Position numbers and translations under genes: made by a program. The notes under the pieces were generated by a model. It searched no databases, had not been told where the DNA came from, and saw only the letters and a list, made by a program, of their open reading frames with translations. A stretch of DNA of 64,000 nt from Leptospira andrefontaineae (lineage in GTDB: Bacteria > Spirochaetota > Leptospiria > Leptospirales > Leptospiraceae), in contig NZ_RQEY01000019.1 in the NCBI RefSeq assembly GCF_004770105.1, forward strand, positions 310,001-374,000, in the 5' to 3' direction. Every line of letters begins with the position of its first letter. Position 1 is the stretch's first letter. This document shows, in pieces, positions 30,005-41,266 of this stretch.

Positions 30005-32776
30005 TTAGTAGCCCTTCGATTTCAATAGTTCGTCCAGCTTTCGGACTCCAGGGCTTTCTCCATCTATAGACTCTGCTGCTTCCAAGATCGAACGTGCCTC
30101 ATTAAAGCGACCTAATAATCTATAATTGTCCGTAAGGTTGATCAGGTTCGCAAGACGATGAGGTTGGGAGATACGGACCTTCTCCGCAGCTTGGCTAGAC
30201 TTTGAGTATTCTTTTAAATGTTTATAACATACTGACAGTAAGAACCAGATATTAGGAGAATCTGAATCAAACTCTAAATATTTTTCAAACCAACGAGAAG
30301 AAGGATCATATTCCTTTCGATCATAATAAACTTGTCCCAATAATCTAGCGGCAGCTTTGAAAGAAGGGACAGAATGTAGTGCTTCTTCTAATAATACAAC
30401 GGCTGTACCTATCTCTCTTTGCTGTAATAGAGCCTTGGCCTCGGTATATTTTCTGAGAATGGACTCAGGAATACTAGTTTTGGACTCGGTTATATTCGGA
30501 GAAAGTTTTTCGTGAAAACCGATACGGATCAAGGAAAGATCATCGGATAATGCACCCAAACTATGGATACGATCTATTAAATTATCCAGATCTCCTTTGG
30601 ATTCCTCAACGGTTTTGAGAAACATATTTTCGTCTGAATTCATGATCCAATTCACACCATCTTCGGTTAAATTGATATCGTCCCTTCCATCCGAGCCTAC
30701 ATAAAGAATATCCCCTGGCATCAGATCGAATTCCAAAATTCTAAAACTCATCTCGGAAGGAGAACCTAGTTTACGTAAAGTTAATTCTCTTTCTAAAAAA
30801 GAAGCCTTTCCATCTCGGAGAAGTACTGCCCACGGATGTTCCGCATTAAAATAGTACATCTTTCCTGTCTTCTCATTGATCAGACCTAAAATGGCGGAAG
30901 CCATCATCACTCCGTCGAATGTTCTGAAAATATCATCCAACTCTCGATAAGATTCTCTTACCCAATCTTCCGGAGAAATGTTCAAAACCTTTCCTTGGCT
31001 CGCAGATCTTGCCATGATATTGTTCATAGCTGTTCCGAGTACGATGGCTCCTCCTGCTCCTTGCATGGATTTTCCCATCGCGTCCCCGTTTAAGAATACG
31101 GACCATCTTTCTTTTTCAGAACCGAATAGAAGATTTCCGCTGATACAAATATCTCCTCCGATCTCGGATTCTTTATTCTTAAAAACGAATTTTTTCTTTT
31201 GTTCAATATAGAAGTTAGTCGTAACCGAACTAGCCCTATTCCAGTTCGTCATTAAAGGTTTACTTAAAAGAGAAGTTAAAAAATAGTCCCCATCCTGCTG
31301 CACCTTAAGTGAATGGATCTCCTCCATTTTTTCGGTTACTTCTTTAGTGCGGGCGTCGACCTTCTCTTCCAAAGTGTCTGCGTACTCTTCTAACTTTGTT
31401 CTACCTTCTAAGATACTTCCCACCATCTTATTAAAAGATTCGGAAAGATAACCTATCTCATCTTGAACGAGTACTGGAATTCGTATCGTAAGATTTCCTA
31501 AATTTACTTCTCCTACTCCTCGGATCAAAGTGTTCAAAGGTCGCACCAAACTTCGATTGAAGAAGAATGGAAACAAAACTAAGATCACAAACACAAGAGA
31601 AAGAGTTAAAAATACCAACCAACTATTCGTCTCATCCAAAAACTTTCTATAATGTAGATAAGGAAATGCTACTAGAAGGGTTCTTTCTCCTACTTCATCT
31701 CTTAGATAATAAGAATAAAACAGATCATTTGGAGAAGGTACGTAATCTTCTGAACTGACCTTGGGAAGATTGGTAATTGGAGTTCTTTTTAGGAAATTCC
31801 CTGATTTCCGATTTTCTAAAATTTCTTTTTGAGCCAGATTTAAGTTCGGTTCTATGCCTGCAGATTTTATCAAAACCTTGGGTTTATTGGAAGAATCTCC
31901 TAAAGAAACTGCATATGCGATAGAAGAACCTTCTGATTTGCCAGTATTTAGAAATGTCTGGGCTTCCTTAATACTGATCTCATCAAACAAGGATTCATTT
32001 TTGAGATTTACTACTGTAGAAAAAGCCTGGGCAAAAACCAAACAAGTAGCCACGGTAATCCCGATAATCTTGGTCATAAAAGAAGTTTTATCTACTGTAT
32101 TATTAATAAATAATATAGTCAGGGTAAAATATCCCAAGATCATAAAACCAACATACAATTGTTGGAACGCATTAAAAGTAATTACACCAGATCTAAACAA
32201 AAGATTTGAAACTACTGGGACTAAATAGGTGACATCCATTCCCAGGGACATCTGTACTAAGGCTTTTCTTTCTTCTTTTTCCGCTCTGATAATTTTTCGG
32301 ACCTGGATAAGTATCATAACCAGAAGGAAAGCGAGTAAGGAAACCGCAAGGAGGTTGCCTACTTTTTGCTGGTAATTGTATATCTGTCCCGTAAAATCAA
32401 AGAGCGGCTTATTCGTAAATATTTGATAATATGAATATGAAATCGTAATTAAGGAGATCCCAAGTAGTGATCCGATGACATACTTTGCTTCTTTTGGATG
32501 ATCGTTTCTGGGATATAAGTATGCGAATATACAAAGGAAGATCGTGCCGAATACAGCTGCCGGTCCAGTAACTAGCCTATGATACGCCGCCTCCGGAAAC
32601 GGAAGAATCGCCGAGAAGAAAAATCCAAAGTTAATCAAAAATACGAAAAGAAAAAGATAAGAGAACGCGCTCGTATAATTCGCCTTCTTCTTTAACGCAG
32701 CTAAAAAAGCAAAAATGATAAAGGTAAAGATGGAACAGATGAGCGAAGAGATCGCCCATGAGTTAAAATAAACCAT
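30005..32776 (-). CDS. Membrane SpoIIE-type (PP2C) phosphatase with HAMP and TPR, paralogue A
   Basis: Domain order: N-terminal multi-helix membrane region (about residues 1-250), an external loop (about 260-380), another helix, HAMP (about 400-455), a coiled coil, a SpoIIE phosphatase domain (about 500-760) and TPR repeats (about 790-920). Metal-binding aspartates are visible in NGDAMGKSMQGAGG, GSDGRDD and LSDDLSLIRI. It should dephosphorylate a partner, typically an anti-sigma-factor antagonist, in response to an envelope signal. The paralogue is at 36336-39482 and shares the linker QDGDYFLTSLL and the phosphatase core. The partner proteins are not visible in the window. Confidence 0.88.
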   Translation of the reverse strand: MVYFNSWAISSLICSIFTFIIFAFLAALKKKANYTSAFSYLFLFVFLINFGFFFSAILPFPEAAYHRLVTGPAAVFGTIFLCIFAYLYPRNDHPKEAKYVIGSLLGISLITISYSYYQIFTNKPLFDFTGQIYNYQQKVGNLLAVSLLAFLLVMILIQVRKIIRAEKEERKALVQMSLGMDVTYLVPVVSNLLFRSGVITFNAFQQLYVGFMILGYFTLTILFINNTVDKTSFMTKIIGITVATCLVFAQAFSTVVNLKNESLFDEISIKEAQTFLNTGKSEGSSIAYAVSLGDSSNKPKVLIKSAGIEPNLNLAQKEILENRKSGNFLKRTPITNLPKVSSEDYVPSPNDLFYSYYLRDEVGERTLLVAFPYLHYRKFLDETNSWLVFLTLSLVFVILVLFPFFFNRSLVRPLNTLIRGVGEVNLGNLTIRIPVLVQDEIGYLSESFNKMVGSILEGRTKLEEYADTLEEKVDARTKEVTEKMEEIHSLKVQQDGDYFLTSLLSKPLMTNWNRASSVTTNFYIEQKKKFVFKNKESEIGGDICISGNLLFGSEKERWSVFLNGDAMGKSMQGAGGAIVLGTAMNNIMARSASQGKVLNISPEDWVRESYRELDDIFRTFDGVMMASAILGLINEKTGKMYYFNAEHPWAVLLRDGKASFLERELTLRKLGSPSEMSFRILEFDLMPGDILYVGSDGRDDINLTEDGVNWIMNSDENMFLKTVEESKGDLDNLIDRIHSLGALSDDLSLIRIGFHEKLSPNITESKTSIPESILRKYTEAKALLQQREIGTAVVLLEEALHSVPSFKAAARLLGQVYYDRKEYDPSSRWFEKYLEFDSDSPNIWFLLSVCYKHLKEYSKSSQAAEKVRISQPHRLANLINLTDNYRLLGRFNEARSILEAAESIDGESPGVRKLDELLKSKGY

Positions 32777-32858
32777 GGAGCGACTTTTCTAATCCCCAGT
32801 GTTTAGAATTCAAGATTTTTCCGTACAAACTAGTTCGGAAATTTTATCAGAAGGACAA

Positions 32859-34427
32859 CTAACCTTTCGAAGCCAATGTTTGGGCTTCAGTTTCCAAAAT
32901 TTTGATGGTTTCCGCTAACATTTCACTCTTTCTTAACAGAGAATCCATAGAACTTTGCAAAGAAGATACGGAAGTCATGATTGCATTCGCTCCAAGAGAC
33001 TGTTCTTTTGAACCGGATTCAATATCAGAAGATAAATTTCTTAAAACTGAAAGGCTGTTCAAAAAACGATCGTTCACTGTTTTCTGTTCACTCAATAATT
33101 GATTCAGTTGTTTAAAACTATCCAAAAAGTTTGTGAACAAAGTATCTTGTTCCTTCACTTTTTCATTCGCAGTATGAGCGGACTTTTGCCCGTCTTGAAC
33201 ATACCTAGTACTTTCATTTATAATTTTAGAAATACGATCTGCGTTTTCTGAACTACTTTCTGCAAGTTTGGAAACTTCAGTTGCAACAACTGCGAATCCT
33301 CTTCCTGCGGCCCCGGCTCTTGCAGCTTCGATGGATGCATTTAAAGATAGAAGGTTGGTTCTATCTGCAACATCCGACATGATCTGATTCACTTCTCCCA
33401 CGGAGCGGAAGGAACTTCCTAAAGATTCCAAAGAAGTTCTAAGACCATCTACGAATTCGCTTACTGCTTTTCCAGCATCCAAGACTATATCCATATTTCT
33501 GTTTAAGTCATTAGAATGCCCGGAGATCCGATCAATCAAAGTATTCAGATTTCTACTTTCTCCTAATAAACCTTCGATCTTTGAAAATTGGTCTTTTACT
33601 GTTTCCGCAGATTGTTCTGTCTGAGCCAAAAATTCTTCCATTGTAGAACTAATCTCTTCAAAAGAAGCTGCATGATTGCTTATTACTTCTGAAAAATCAT
33701 CTGAGAAGTCTTTTAACTTTTTGGAATTCTCTCTTAGAGAAACGGCGGACTCGGTCATTCTGATTCTACCGTGTTCCAGATCCTCTTTTGACTTTTCGAT
33801 AGCCTGGGACTTTTCTTCTTCCACGCTTTTTAACTGCAGAAAGATTCGGATCACCGCTACTACAATGAATGCGGTAGTCATTAAGAATAACATCTTGGTG
33901 ATCTGTTCGGACATCGCGGCATAACCGGGAGTTATAGAAACGATGCTATCTTCTGTAAAAATAACTCCAGTATAAGCCGCATTCACTGTTACTAAACTCT
34001 GGCAAAGGATGGTTAAAAACCCAGTCAGATATACGAATCTAGGAGAAAGTAAAAGACCGGCATACACTATATAGATAACATTAATTGTGTAGAGAACGAC
34101 TTGTTTGATTACGTTCGAAGCAAGCTTGGCATCTTCCGTAGTAGCACCAATCATTACCAAACAAAGAACGACGACATCAGCGACTATAAAAACCTTTCCT
34201 AAAAAGGGAGATACTCCACTCCCAAATCTATTTTTAAGGAATGAGTATGTGACATACATCACCATCACGGAAGTCCCTAGAATATAGAGAGAGTTTTGGA
34301 ATAGGGTACTTCTTTTGTATCCCATAGCGATGGAAGCAAAGTAGAGTAAAGTGAGTCCGAATCTGATTCGATTGATCGTGATCGGACCCTGAGCGAGAAT
34401 TTTTTCCGTTTCGGAACGTGCTACCAT
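32859..34427 (-). CDS. MCP-like membrane signalling protein, paralogue A
   Basis: About six N-terminal helices (residues 20-205) with little external sequence, then a coiled-coil methyl-accepting signalling domain. The hairpin tip [19 protein letters not shown] is conserved and should bind CheA/CheW. There is no HAMP and no periplasmic sensor domain, so it probably senses the membrane or an intracellular signal. Close paralogue of the next gene (34603-36171). Lies between two SpoIIE phosphatase genes. Confidence 0.87.
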   Translation of the reverse strand: MVARSETEKILAQGPITINRIRFGLTLLYFASIAMGYKRSTLFQNSLYILGTSVMVMYVTYSFLKNRFGSGVSPFLGKVFIVADVVVLCLVMIGATTEDAKLASNVIKQVVLYTINVIYIVYAGLLLSPRFVYLTGFLTILCQSLVTVNAAYTGVIFTEDSIVSITPGYAAMSEQITKMLFLMTTAFIVVAVIRIFLQLKSVEEEKSQAIEKSKEDLEHGRIRMTESAVSLRENSKKLKDFSDDFSEVISNHAASFEEISSTMEEFLAQTEQSAETVKDQFSKIEGLLGESRNLNTLIDRISGHSNDLNRNMDIVLDAGKAVSEFVDGLRTSLESLGSSFRSVGEVNQIMSDVADRTNLLSLNASIEAARAGAAGRGFAVVATEVSKLAESSSENADRISKIINESTRYVQDGQKSAHTANEKVKEQDTLFTNFLDSFKQLNQLLSEQKTVNDRFLNSLSVLRNLSSDIESGSKEQSLGANAIMTSVSSLQSSMDSLLRKSEMLAETIKILETEAQTLASKG

Positions 34428-34602
34428 ATTAGAAAAACCCGCCTTAGGAACATTTTTATTAACTAATATCCAAGACGGTAAAAGGGTGAATAAATCGATC
34501 CTTTTTCGGATTTTATTCGTGGAAAATTTATTGCAAAAGAAAGTTAACGTTTGGCTTTATTTAATAAGTCCCTAATATATCCGATCATTTGACTGATATA
34601 GA

Positions 34603-36171
34603 TCAATGCTCTTTTCCGAGCAGCTCCGCTTCTTCTTCCAATACCCGGATTGTATCAGACAAAAGTTCGCTCTTTCTTAATAAAGAATCCATCGAACCCT
34701 GCAACTCGGATATCGCTCCCATAATCATAGAAGCTCCAGTGTTTTGCTCGTTTGAAGAAGTCTCTATCCCCGCAGAAAGTTTACGTAACTCGGAGAGACT
34801 AGCTAAAAATTGATCATTTATTTTGATCTGGTCTTCAAGAAGCCCATTCAATTCGTTGAATCTACCTAGGAACGTTGCAAATTGATCCTCTTGGTTCCTA
34901 ACTTTCTCCGATGTTACCGAGGCCCTATTTCTTCCTTTATCTACATAATCATTAGATTCACCGATTATCTTAGAGATCCTAGCTGCATTTTGTCCGCTGC
35001 TCTCTGCAAGTTTAGAAACTTCCGTTGCAACCACTGCGAAACCTCTTCCCGCGACCCCAGCTCTTGCTGCCTCTATAGAAGCGTTTAGAGAAAGTAGATT
35101 GGTACGATCCGCAACATCAGCCATGATTACCGTAACTTCCCCCACAGAACGGAAAGATTCTCCGAGAGATTCCAATGATTCCGAAAGACCTGATACAAAT
35201 TCGGTCACTTCTTTACCTGTATTTAAAACGGAATGAATACGGCCATTCAACTCGGAAGAATAACCTGAAATTTTATCGATCAAAGTTCTTAGATTTTGGC
35301 TTTCTTTAACAAGTAATTCTATCCTTCCGAATTGGTCCTTAACACTAGATGCAGCACTTTCAATCTGAGATAAAAATTCGGTTAAAGTACTTCCTATCTC
35401 ATCAAAGGAAGCCGCATGATTATTGATCACATCGAAAAATTCATTTGAGAAGTTCCTTAAAGATCTGGATTTTTCTCTTAGAGAAACCGCGGCAGAATCC
35501 ATTCTCTCCTTACTTTTTTTCAATTCGTTTCCAGATACGATGATAGTGTTTAATTTTTCCTCTTCTGCGTCCCGCATAAGCCCGAATATGTTGATCACAC
35601 TTCTAACGATAAAAGATATCACGATCAGAAAAATTAATTTTAAGATCTGCTCGGAGGGAGAAGCAAATCCTGGAGAAAGTACTTCTAACGGTTCCTCAGA
35701 GAATACAACTCCATGGAGATAACAATTTAATACTACTACACCTTGTGCAACTGCCGATACAATCCCAGTAATAACTACAAATTTTGGCAACAGGAGCAAT
35801 CCTGAATATACGATCAATATTACATTAATCGCATATAATATGATTTGCCTGATGATCCCGGAAGACATACTTTTATCCGTAGAGGCTGCGAAAAACATGA
35901 CACTTGCAAGTATTATCACGTCCATAAGAACTGAAATCATCCCGAGCGATTTTGGGATCTTTCCATTTCGATAAGAAAAAAATAAATTCACCAAAGAGAC
36001 GATCGCCATTGAGATCGTTCCACCTAGATATGCCATATTTTGTTCAAAGGAACTTTGTTCCCAAGAAGCACCTAAAGAGGCTAAAATTAAAAAAACTAAT
36101 CCTATGCGAATCCGATTAATAGTTAAAGGGCCTAACGCGGCGATCTTTTCCATGGTTCGTTCGTCATTCAT
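34603..36171 (-). CDS. MCP-like membrane signalling protein, paralogue B
   Basis: Same architecture and length as its neighbour: six helices, then an MCP signalling domain with tip [19 protein letters not shown]. The start of both reads as [19 protein letters not shown] and the equivalent. The frame opens at a TTG at 36183, but the ATG at 36171 has GGGGG 5-6 bases upstream. Clearly a tandem duplicate of the 32859 gene. About 175 bases separate the two, so each may have its own promoter. Confidence 0.87.
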   Translation of the reverse strand: MNDERTMEKIAALGPLTINRIRIGLVFLILASLGASWEQSSFEQNMAYLGGTISMAIVSLVNLFFSYRNGKIPKSLGMISVLMDVIILASVMFFAASTDKSMSSGIIRQIILYAINVILIVYSGLLLLPKFVVITGIVSAVAQGVVVLNCYLHGVVFSEEPLEVLSPGFASPSEQILKLIFLIVISFIVRSVINIFGLMRDAEEEKLNTIIVSGNELKKSKERMDSAAVSLREKSRSLRNFSNEFFDVINNHAASFDEIGSTLTEFLSQIESAASSVKDQFGRIELLVKESQNLRTLIDKISGYSSELNGRIHSVLNTGKEVTEFVSGLSESLESLGESFRSVGEVTVIMADVADRTNLLSLNASIEAARAGVAGRGFAVVATEVSKLAESSGQNAARISKIIGESNDYVDKGRNRASVTSEKVRNQEDQFATFLGRFNELNGLLEDQIKINDQFLASLSELRKLSAGIETSSNEQNTGASMIMGAISELQGSMDSLLRKSELLSDTIRVLEEEAELLGKEH

Positions 36172-36335
36172 TGGAGCCCCCAATAATGTTTGGTTTTATC
36201 TAAAGAATACTCTAAATTCAAACCAAAGGCACATAGAATCGATCTTATTTTTTACAAAGTGAGCAAAAACTCACATTTTAATTCCATACTCAAGGATTAT
36301 ATCTTTAAAAATTGATATTAGTCAGGAGTCTAGAT

Positions 36336-39300
36336 CTACTGGCGCCAATTTTTCCTTAGAACATCTCTGATCCTAAGTACTGCTTCATTTTCAGGCTCTA
36401 TATGCAAAGCAGATTGGACCATATACATTGCTCTTTCATAATTTTTTAAAGCAATATACACTTGGGCTAGATTCATTAGATTTTTAAAATGATCTGGCTC
36501 TCTTAGCCTTAACCTCTCCCCAAAGTCCAATGCCTTTTTTAACTGACCTGCCTTTCTTGCTGCAAAGGAAGCGACATATAAAATTTCTTTATCAACTGGT
36601 TTGATATTCAGATAGTCTTCTGCGTAATGTGCTGCTTTGGAATAGTCTTTAAGTTTTAAGAATAATTTTACAAAATTTTTCTTCACTTCAGGGATGCGGC
36701 TGTCAAGATTCTCCGCCTCTTCCAGATAAGTGATGGCCTCTGCTACGTCTTTGTTTTGAGAAGTTTCCTTTGCTCTATTAAGTAATTCTTTTATTTTTTG
36801 TTTTTGTTCATCATGAAGTTTCTGGTCTGAATCGGCTTCTTTAAAAGAAAGTCTGATCAGAGAAAGATCGTCTGTAAGTGGACCTTTTCCGGTAATACAA
36901 GTGTAGATCCCGCCTAGATCACCTTTACCTTCTTCCACTATACGAAGGAAAAGTTTTTCATCATCATTAATGATCCTTCCCCCATCAGGATCAGTTCCGA
37001 TCAAAATATCATCTCTACCGTCGGAGCCGGCAATGATCACATCCCCAGGTTCCAATTGGAAGGTTTTAATATAGATACGACCCTCCATACCGGTAGTTCC
37101 TAGTTTACGGAACATCAACTCATCTTCAATGAAACTTGCAATCCCATCTCTGTACAATACGGTCCAAGGGTGTTCTGCATTAATAAAATATAAAATACCA
37201 ACTTCGTCATCAACGAGACCCATTACGGAGGAGACCAACATGGAACCGTCGAAACTTTCGAAAACCTTATGCAATTCGGTAAACGCATTCTTCAACCAAC
37301 GTTCCGGAGACTGATTTTTCATATTATCAGCAAGCCTGGTCCTTTCTATAATGGATTCAAAAACGGATCCTAATACGAGTGCACCACCCGCACCTTGCAT
37401 TGATTTTCCCATCGCATCCGCGTTCAAGAATACAGTATAAGACCTACCCATTAAGTCTATATGATTGGAAATGTTCAAGTCTCCACCGATCTCATCGTGA
37501 TATCTTCTGAACGTGAATTTTTTCTTCTGCTCTAATAGAAAATCCACCTTTACGTTTTCATGAACTGCTTTATTCGCACCTAAAGGTTTGATCAAAAGAG
37601 AAGTTAAGAAGTAGTCTCCATCCTGTTGTTGTTTAAGCTCTTGTACTTCTCCCAAGGTTTGTTCCAATTCCTTGGTACGCTCTTTTACTTTTTCTTCTAG
37701 CTCATTAGCATATTGTTCCAATCTTTTTCGAGCAGCTTGGATGGACCTTGCCATTCTGTTGAATGATCTCGCTATAAATCCGATCTCATCTTCTACTCTC
37801 GGTTCGAGTCTATAATCCAAGTTTCCCGAATTTACTTCAGTTAAACCTACAACCACTTCGTCCATAGGTTTGATAAGAGCATTTTGGAAGAAAAATCTGA
37901 ATCCTAGGCTGATCACCAGCACGATGGCGAGTAAACATACAACTAAGATCAATGCAGGTTCATGTATGAATGTTCTAAAAGATATGTAAGTGAAACCGAC
38001 TTCGTAAACGTTTCCATTTGTAGGATGTACAACCAGGTATGAAACATAGTATTGTGGTTTCTCATCTCCTACTTTATAATATTTCGTTCCTCTATAGATC
38101 CGTTCTCCCATTTCTCTGATCGGAGTTAAGGGTAGAAGGACCGTTTTATCAAAATCTGACTCCGATATATCTGCTTTAAGATCAGCTTCCGCCTTTACTT
38201 TCACTTTCTCTAAAATTGCAGAAAGGCCGACTTCTTCTGATTTTAAAAGTTTATAAATTGCAGAAGCATCCGATTTGGAAGGTAAATGAGAATATTTACT
38301 TCGAACGACTTTTAGTCTTTTATTCAAATGCCTAAAAAACTCTCGTACATCTTCGTCAGAAACCTGATCAGTTCCTTTCGATTCTAAAAATTGTTTCACC
38401 CCTTCCCGATAAGCATAAAATTCTTTGGGAGAATTTTCTAGAATCGTTTCGGACCTTTCTAGTCTTGTATTGGCCGGGAGCCTTCCTAAATTTGTAAGAT
38501 TTTTAGAAATATAAAAGAATTTAATCTCTAGCCTATCCTCAGAATCGAATCTTGGATCCTTAAAACCCTTTTCAGTTTGAAATCGATTTTCATTCGGATC
38601 GTAAGAAGTTAAATATGCGAATCCGTTCGGAGTTTCTCCCTGTAAAACAACCAATTTAGCTTCTTCTTTTTTTATCAGATCAAAAGAAGAATCATATCCG
38701 TTTAATATAGCAAATCCCACCAACTGGAATGCGAGAAGGAAGGTCGCCATACTCACTCCAACAATCCTACTTAAGATTGTGGTTCTTTCTTTGGTTGCGT
38801 TTACATAAACGATCAGAATTAAAAACAATCCAGCTACAAGAAGAATGTCTGCTGTTTGCTGATAGACTGCTCGAGATACAGTACCTTCTCTACTTAAGGC
38901 ATTCGTAATTCCCGGTATAAGTGTGATCGTCAGATAAGCAAGAATGATATAAATTACGGACCTTCTCTCTCCTCCTTTTTCGACGATCGCTCTCCAAATC
39001 CCCGCAATCAAAAATATAAAATTATAAAGGAAAACTATAAGAGAGAAAATTTTATAGAATAAATGAGTTTCAAAATCCCAATAATGACTGCCCATTACGA
39101 AACTTCGAGTAGACTTTAAAGAAAGAAGAATATAAAAAATTGCTAATGTTATAACTCCTGCGTATAAGATCGCATACACAGTCAGTCCTAATTTTTCTCT
39201 TTTAGGTGTTGGGAAATAAAAGAAGAATATAAAAAGCTGGGTATAACCCACCATTGGGAATGGGATCACGATCCATCTATGAAAGATCGTCCAATCTTCT

Positions 39301-39482
39301 GGAGAACAAAACGCAACCAAATATCCAAAATGAAAAATGGTAGTGGATAAACTGGAAAGTCCTAGGTGAAATGCTGCCTTACTTCTGTCCTTAATGGTCA
39401 GAAAGAAAAAAGAAACGTACAAAGAAAATAAGGAAGCGAGTAAGGATCCGAAGAAGTAAAAGTTAAAATAAAAAGGGTCCAT
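36336..39482 (-). CDS. Membrane SpoIIE-type (PP2C) phosphatase with HAMP and TPR, paralogue B
   Basis: 1048 aa. Multi-helix N-terminus (about residues 1-250), a larger external segment (about 265-500) than paralogue A, HAMP (about 525-580), coiled coil, SpoIIE domain (about 620-880) with NADAMGKSMQGAGG, GSDGRDD and LTDDLSLIRL, and C-terminal TPR repeats (about 905-1040). Its external loop differs from paralogue A while the phosphatase core is conserved, which points to different inputs and a similar output. Confidence 0.88.
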   Translation of the reverse strand: MDPFYFNFYFFGSLLASLFSLYVSFFFLTIKDRSKAAFHLGLSSLSTTIFHFGYLVAFCSPEDWTIFHRWIVIPFPMVGYTQLFIFFFYFPTPKREKLGLTVYAILYAGVITLAIFYILLSLKSTRSFVMGSHYWDFETHLFYKIFSLIVFLYNFIFLIAGIWRAIVEKGGERRSVIYIILAYLTITLIPGITNALSREGTVSRAVYQQTADILLVAGLFLILIVYVNATKERTTILSRIVGVSMATFLLAFQLVGFAILNGYDSSFDLIKKEEAKLVVLQGETPNGFAYLTSYDPNENRFQTEKGFKDPRFDSEDRLEIKFFYISKNLTNLGRLPANTRLERSETILENSPKEFYAYREGVKQFLESKGTDQVSDEDVREFFRHLNKRLKVVRSKYSHLPSKSDASAIYKLLKSEEVGLSAILEKVKVKAEADLKADISESDFDKTVLLPLTPIREMGERIYRGTKYYKVGDEKPQYYVSYLVVHPTNGNVYEVGFTYISFRTFIHEPALILVVCLLAIVLVISLGFRFFFQNALIKPMDEVVVGLTEVNSGNLDYRLEPRVEDEIGFIARSFNRMARSIQAARKRLEQYANELEEKVKERTKELEQTLGEVQELKQQQDGDYFLTSLLIKPLGANKAVHENVKVDFLLEQKKKFTFRRYHDEIGGDLNISNHIDLMGRSYTVFLNADAMGKSMQGAGGALVLGSVFESIIERTRLADNMKNQSPERWLKNAFTELHKVFESFDGSMLVSSVMGLVDDEVGILYFINAEHPWTVLYRDGIASFIEDELMFRKLGTTGMEGRIYIKTFQLEPGDVIIAGSDGRDDILIGTDPDGGRIINDDEKLFLRIVEEGKGDLGGIYTCITGKGPLTDDLSLIRLSFKEADSDQKLHDEQKQKIKELLNRAKETSQNKDVAEAITYLEEAENLDSRIPEVKKNFVKLFLKLKDYSKAAHYAEDYLNIKPVDKEILYVASFAARKAGQLKKALDFGERLRLREPDHFKNLMNLAQVYIALKNYERAMYMVQSALHIEPENEAVLRIRDVLRKNWRQ

Positions 39483-39608
39483 AAAAAGGGCAGCCTAAGA
39501 GATTGATCCGAAGGACCACTTCGTCAAGAAAAATGCGAAAAGAAGTCCGAACTCAAAAGACGAAAATTTTTTTACAAAACTAACACCGCGAATTCGAAGT
39601 TTTTACGA

Positions 39609-41060
39609 CTAACTTTGTCCTCCCCAACAGATATATTTTATTTCCTGATACTCTTCTATCCCATATTTGGAACCTTCTCTACCCATGCCGGATTCTTTCA
39701 CTCCTCCAAAAGGAACCTGTTCTGAGGATAAAATACCTTCATTTACGGAAACCATCCCAGCTTCTAAGGCTTCTGAAATTCTCCAGATCCTGGCGGGATC
39801 GTTCGTATATACGTAAGAAGCCAACCCTACGTCGCTCGCGTTTGCAATTTGTAATGCTTCTTCTTCCGTTTTGAAACTTTTGATAGGTGCGAGAGGGCCG
39901 AATGTTTCTTCTTGGAAACATAATGATTTTTCGGAGATTCCCGAGAGAACGCTCGGTTCGTAGAAATTCGCACCGAGTGAATGAGGTTTGCCGCCAATTA
40001 GCAGTTTTCCTCCTTTTTCGATTGCATCTTTTAGATGTGAATCTACTTTTTTGACCGCGTTAGAATGGATCAAGGGGCCAATATTGACCCCTTCTTCAAA
40101 ACCGTTTCCTACTTTAAATCTGGAAACTTCTTCCGCTAAACCGTGAGCAAATTCTTCTGCGATTTTTTCCTCAACTAAGAATCGGTTTGTGCACACACAA
40201 GTCTGACCTGCATTACGAAATTTTGAAACAATTGCTCCGCGTATCGCTTCTTTTATATTTGTATCTGCGAATACAATAAAAGGAGCATTACCTCCCAACT
40301 CTAAAGAAATCCTTTTAACTTGGTTCGCCGATTTTTCTAAAAGTATTTTCCCTACTCTTGTGGAACCGGTAAAGCTGATCTTACGCACAATTTTGTTTTC
40401 TAAAAATTCATCTGCTATCGGTTCAGGCTGTCCAGTGACCACTTGGAAAACTCCGGACGGAATTCCCGCTTCCTCTGCAAGAACGGCTAACGCAATTGCA
40501 GAATAAGGAGTAAGTTCGGAAGGTTTAGAGATCACAACACATCCTGCTGCAAGTGCAGGCCCTATCTTTCGAGTGATCATGGAAGAAGGAAAATTCCAAG
40601 GAGTTAAAATCCCTGTAACACCTACAGGTTCTTTCCAAGCCATCAATCTAAGTTCTTTTCTGTGAGTAGGGATCAAATCTCCATATGCACGTTTTGCTTC
40701 TTCTGAAAACCATTCCAAATATGAAGCCGCATAATCAATCTCTCCCCTGGATTCAACCAAAGGTTTTCCTTGTTCCCAGGTCATAATTTTTGCTAAGTCT
40801 TCTTTATTTTGGATCATTAGATCCGCCCAATCCCTGAGAAATCTAGCTCTTTGTTTAGGAATTGTTTTTGCCCAATCTTTTTGGGACTTCGCCGCAAACT
40901 CCAAAGCCTTTCTTACTTCCTCTCTCGGAAGATCAGGCACTTCTCCTATCTTCTCACCCGTTGCTGGATCAAATACCGGTATAGTTTTCGAGACGGTCCT
41001 CCATTCTCCCGAATAAAAATTAGAATTTTTGAATAAAGAAGGTCGATTGAGTTGGATCAT
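39609..41060 (-). CDS. gabD: Succinate-semialdehyde dehydrogenase-like aldehyde dehydrogenase
   Basis: NAD(P)-dependent oxidation of an aldehyde to the acid. The catalytic Cys in NAGQTCVCTNR, the general base Glu in LELGGNAPF and the cofactor motif FTGSTRVGK are visible. The overall sequence (TPWNFPSSMITRKIGPALAAGC, GMGREGSKYGIEEY at the end) fits the GabD group. The frame runs to a TTG at 41090, but the ATG at 41060 has AGG about 8 bases upstream and gives the usual length. The exact substrate is inferred. Confidence 0.88.
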   Translation of the reverse strand: MIQLNRPSLFKNSNFYSGEWRTVSKTIPVFDPATGEKIGEVPDLPREEVRKALEFAAKSQKDWAKTIPKQRARFLRDWADLMIQNKEDLAKIMTWEQGKPLVESRGEIDYAASYLEWFSEEAKRAYGDLIPTHRKELRLMAWKEPVGVTGILTPWNFPSSMITRKIGPALAAGCVVISKPSELTPYSAIALAVLAEEAGIPSGVFQVVTGQPEPIADEFLENKIVRKISFTGSTRVGKILLEKSANQVKRISLELGGNAPFIVFADTNIKEAIRGAIVSKFRNAGQTCVCTNRFLVEEKIAEEFAHGLAEEVSRFKVGNGFEEGVNIGPLIHSNAVKKVDSHLKDAIEKGGKLLIGGKPHSLGANFYEPSVLSGISEKSLCFQEETFGPLAPIKSFKTEEEALQIANASDVGLASYVYTNDPARIWRISEALEAGMVSVNEGILSSEQVPFGGVKESGMGREGSKYGIEEYQEIKYICWGGQS

Positions 41061-41266
41061 ATTTTTGCCTGAAAGAAGCTCTTTCTCCAAAGATAGATCT
41101 TTGTTACATTACTGAAAACCGAATTTTCTATGAGCAATAAATACAAAATAGTTTGAGGATCGTATCTTCGTGGGACTCTCAGGATAAGAAAAAGTTCATA
41201 GCATTTAGGAAAATAAAGAATGTTATACATCAATTAAGTGATTAGTAAATAAATGATTACAAATGT

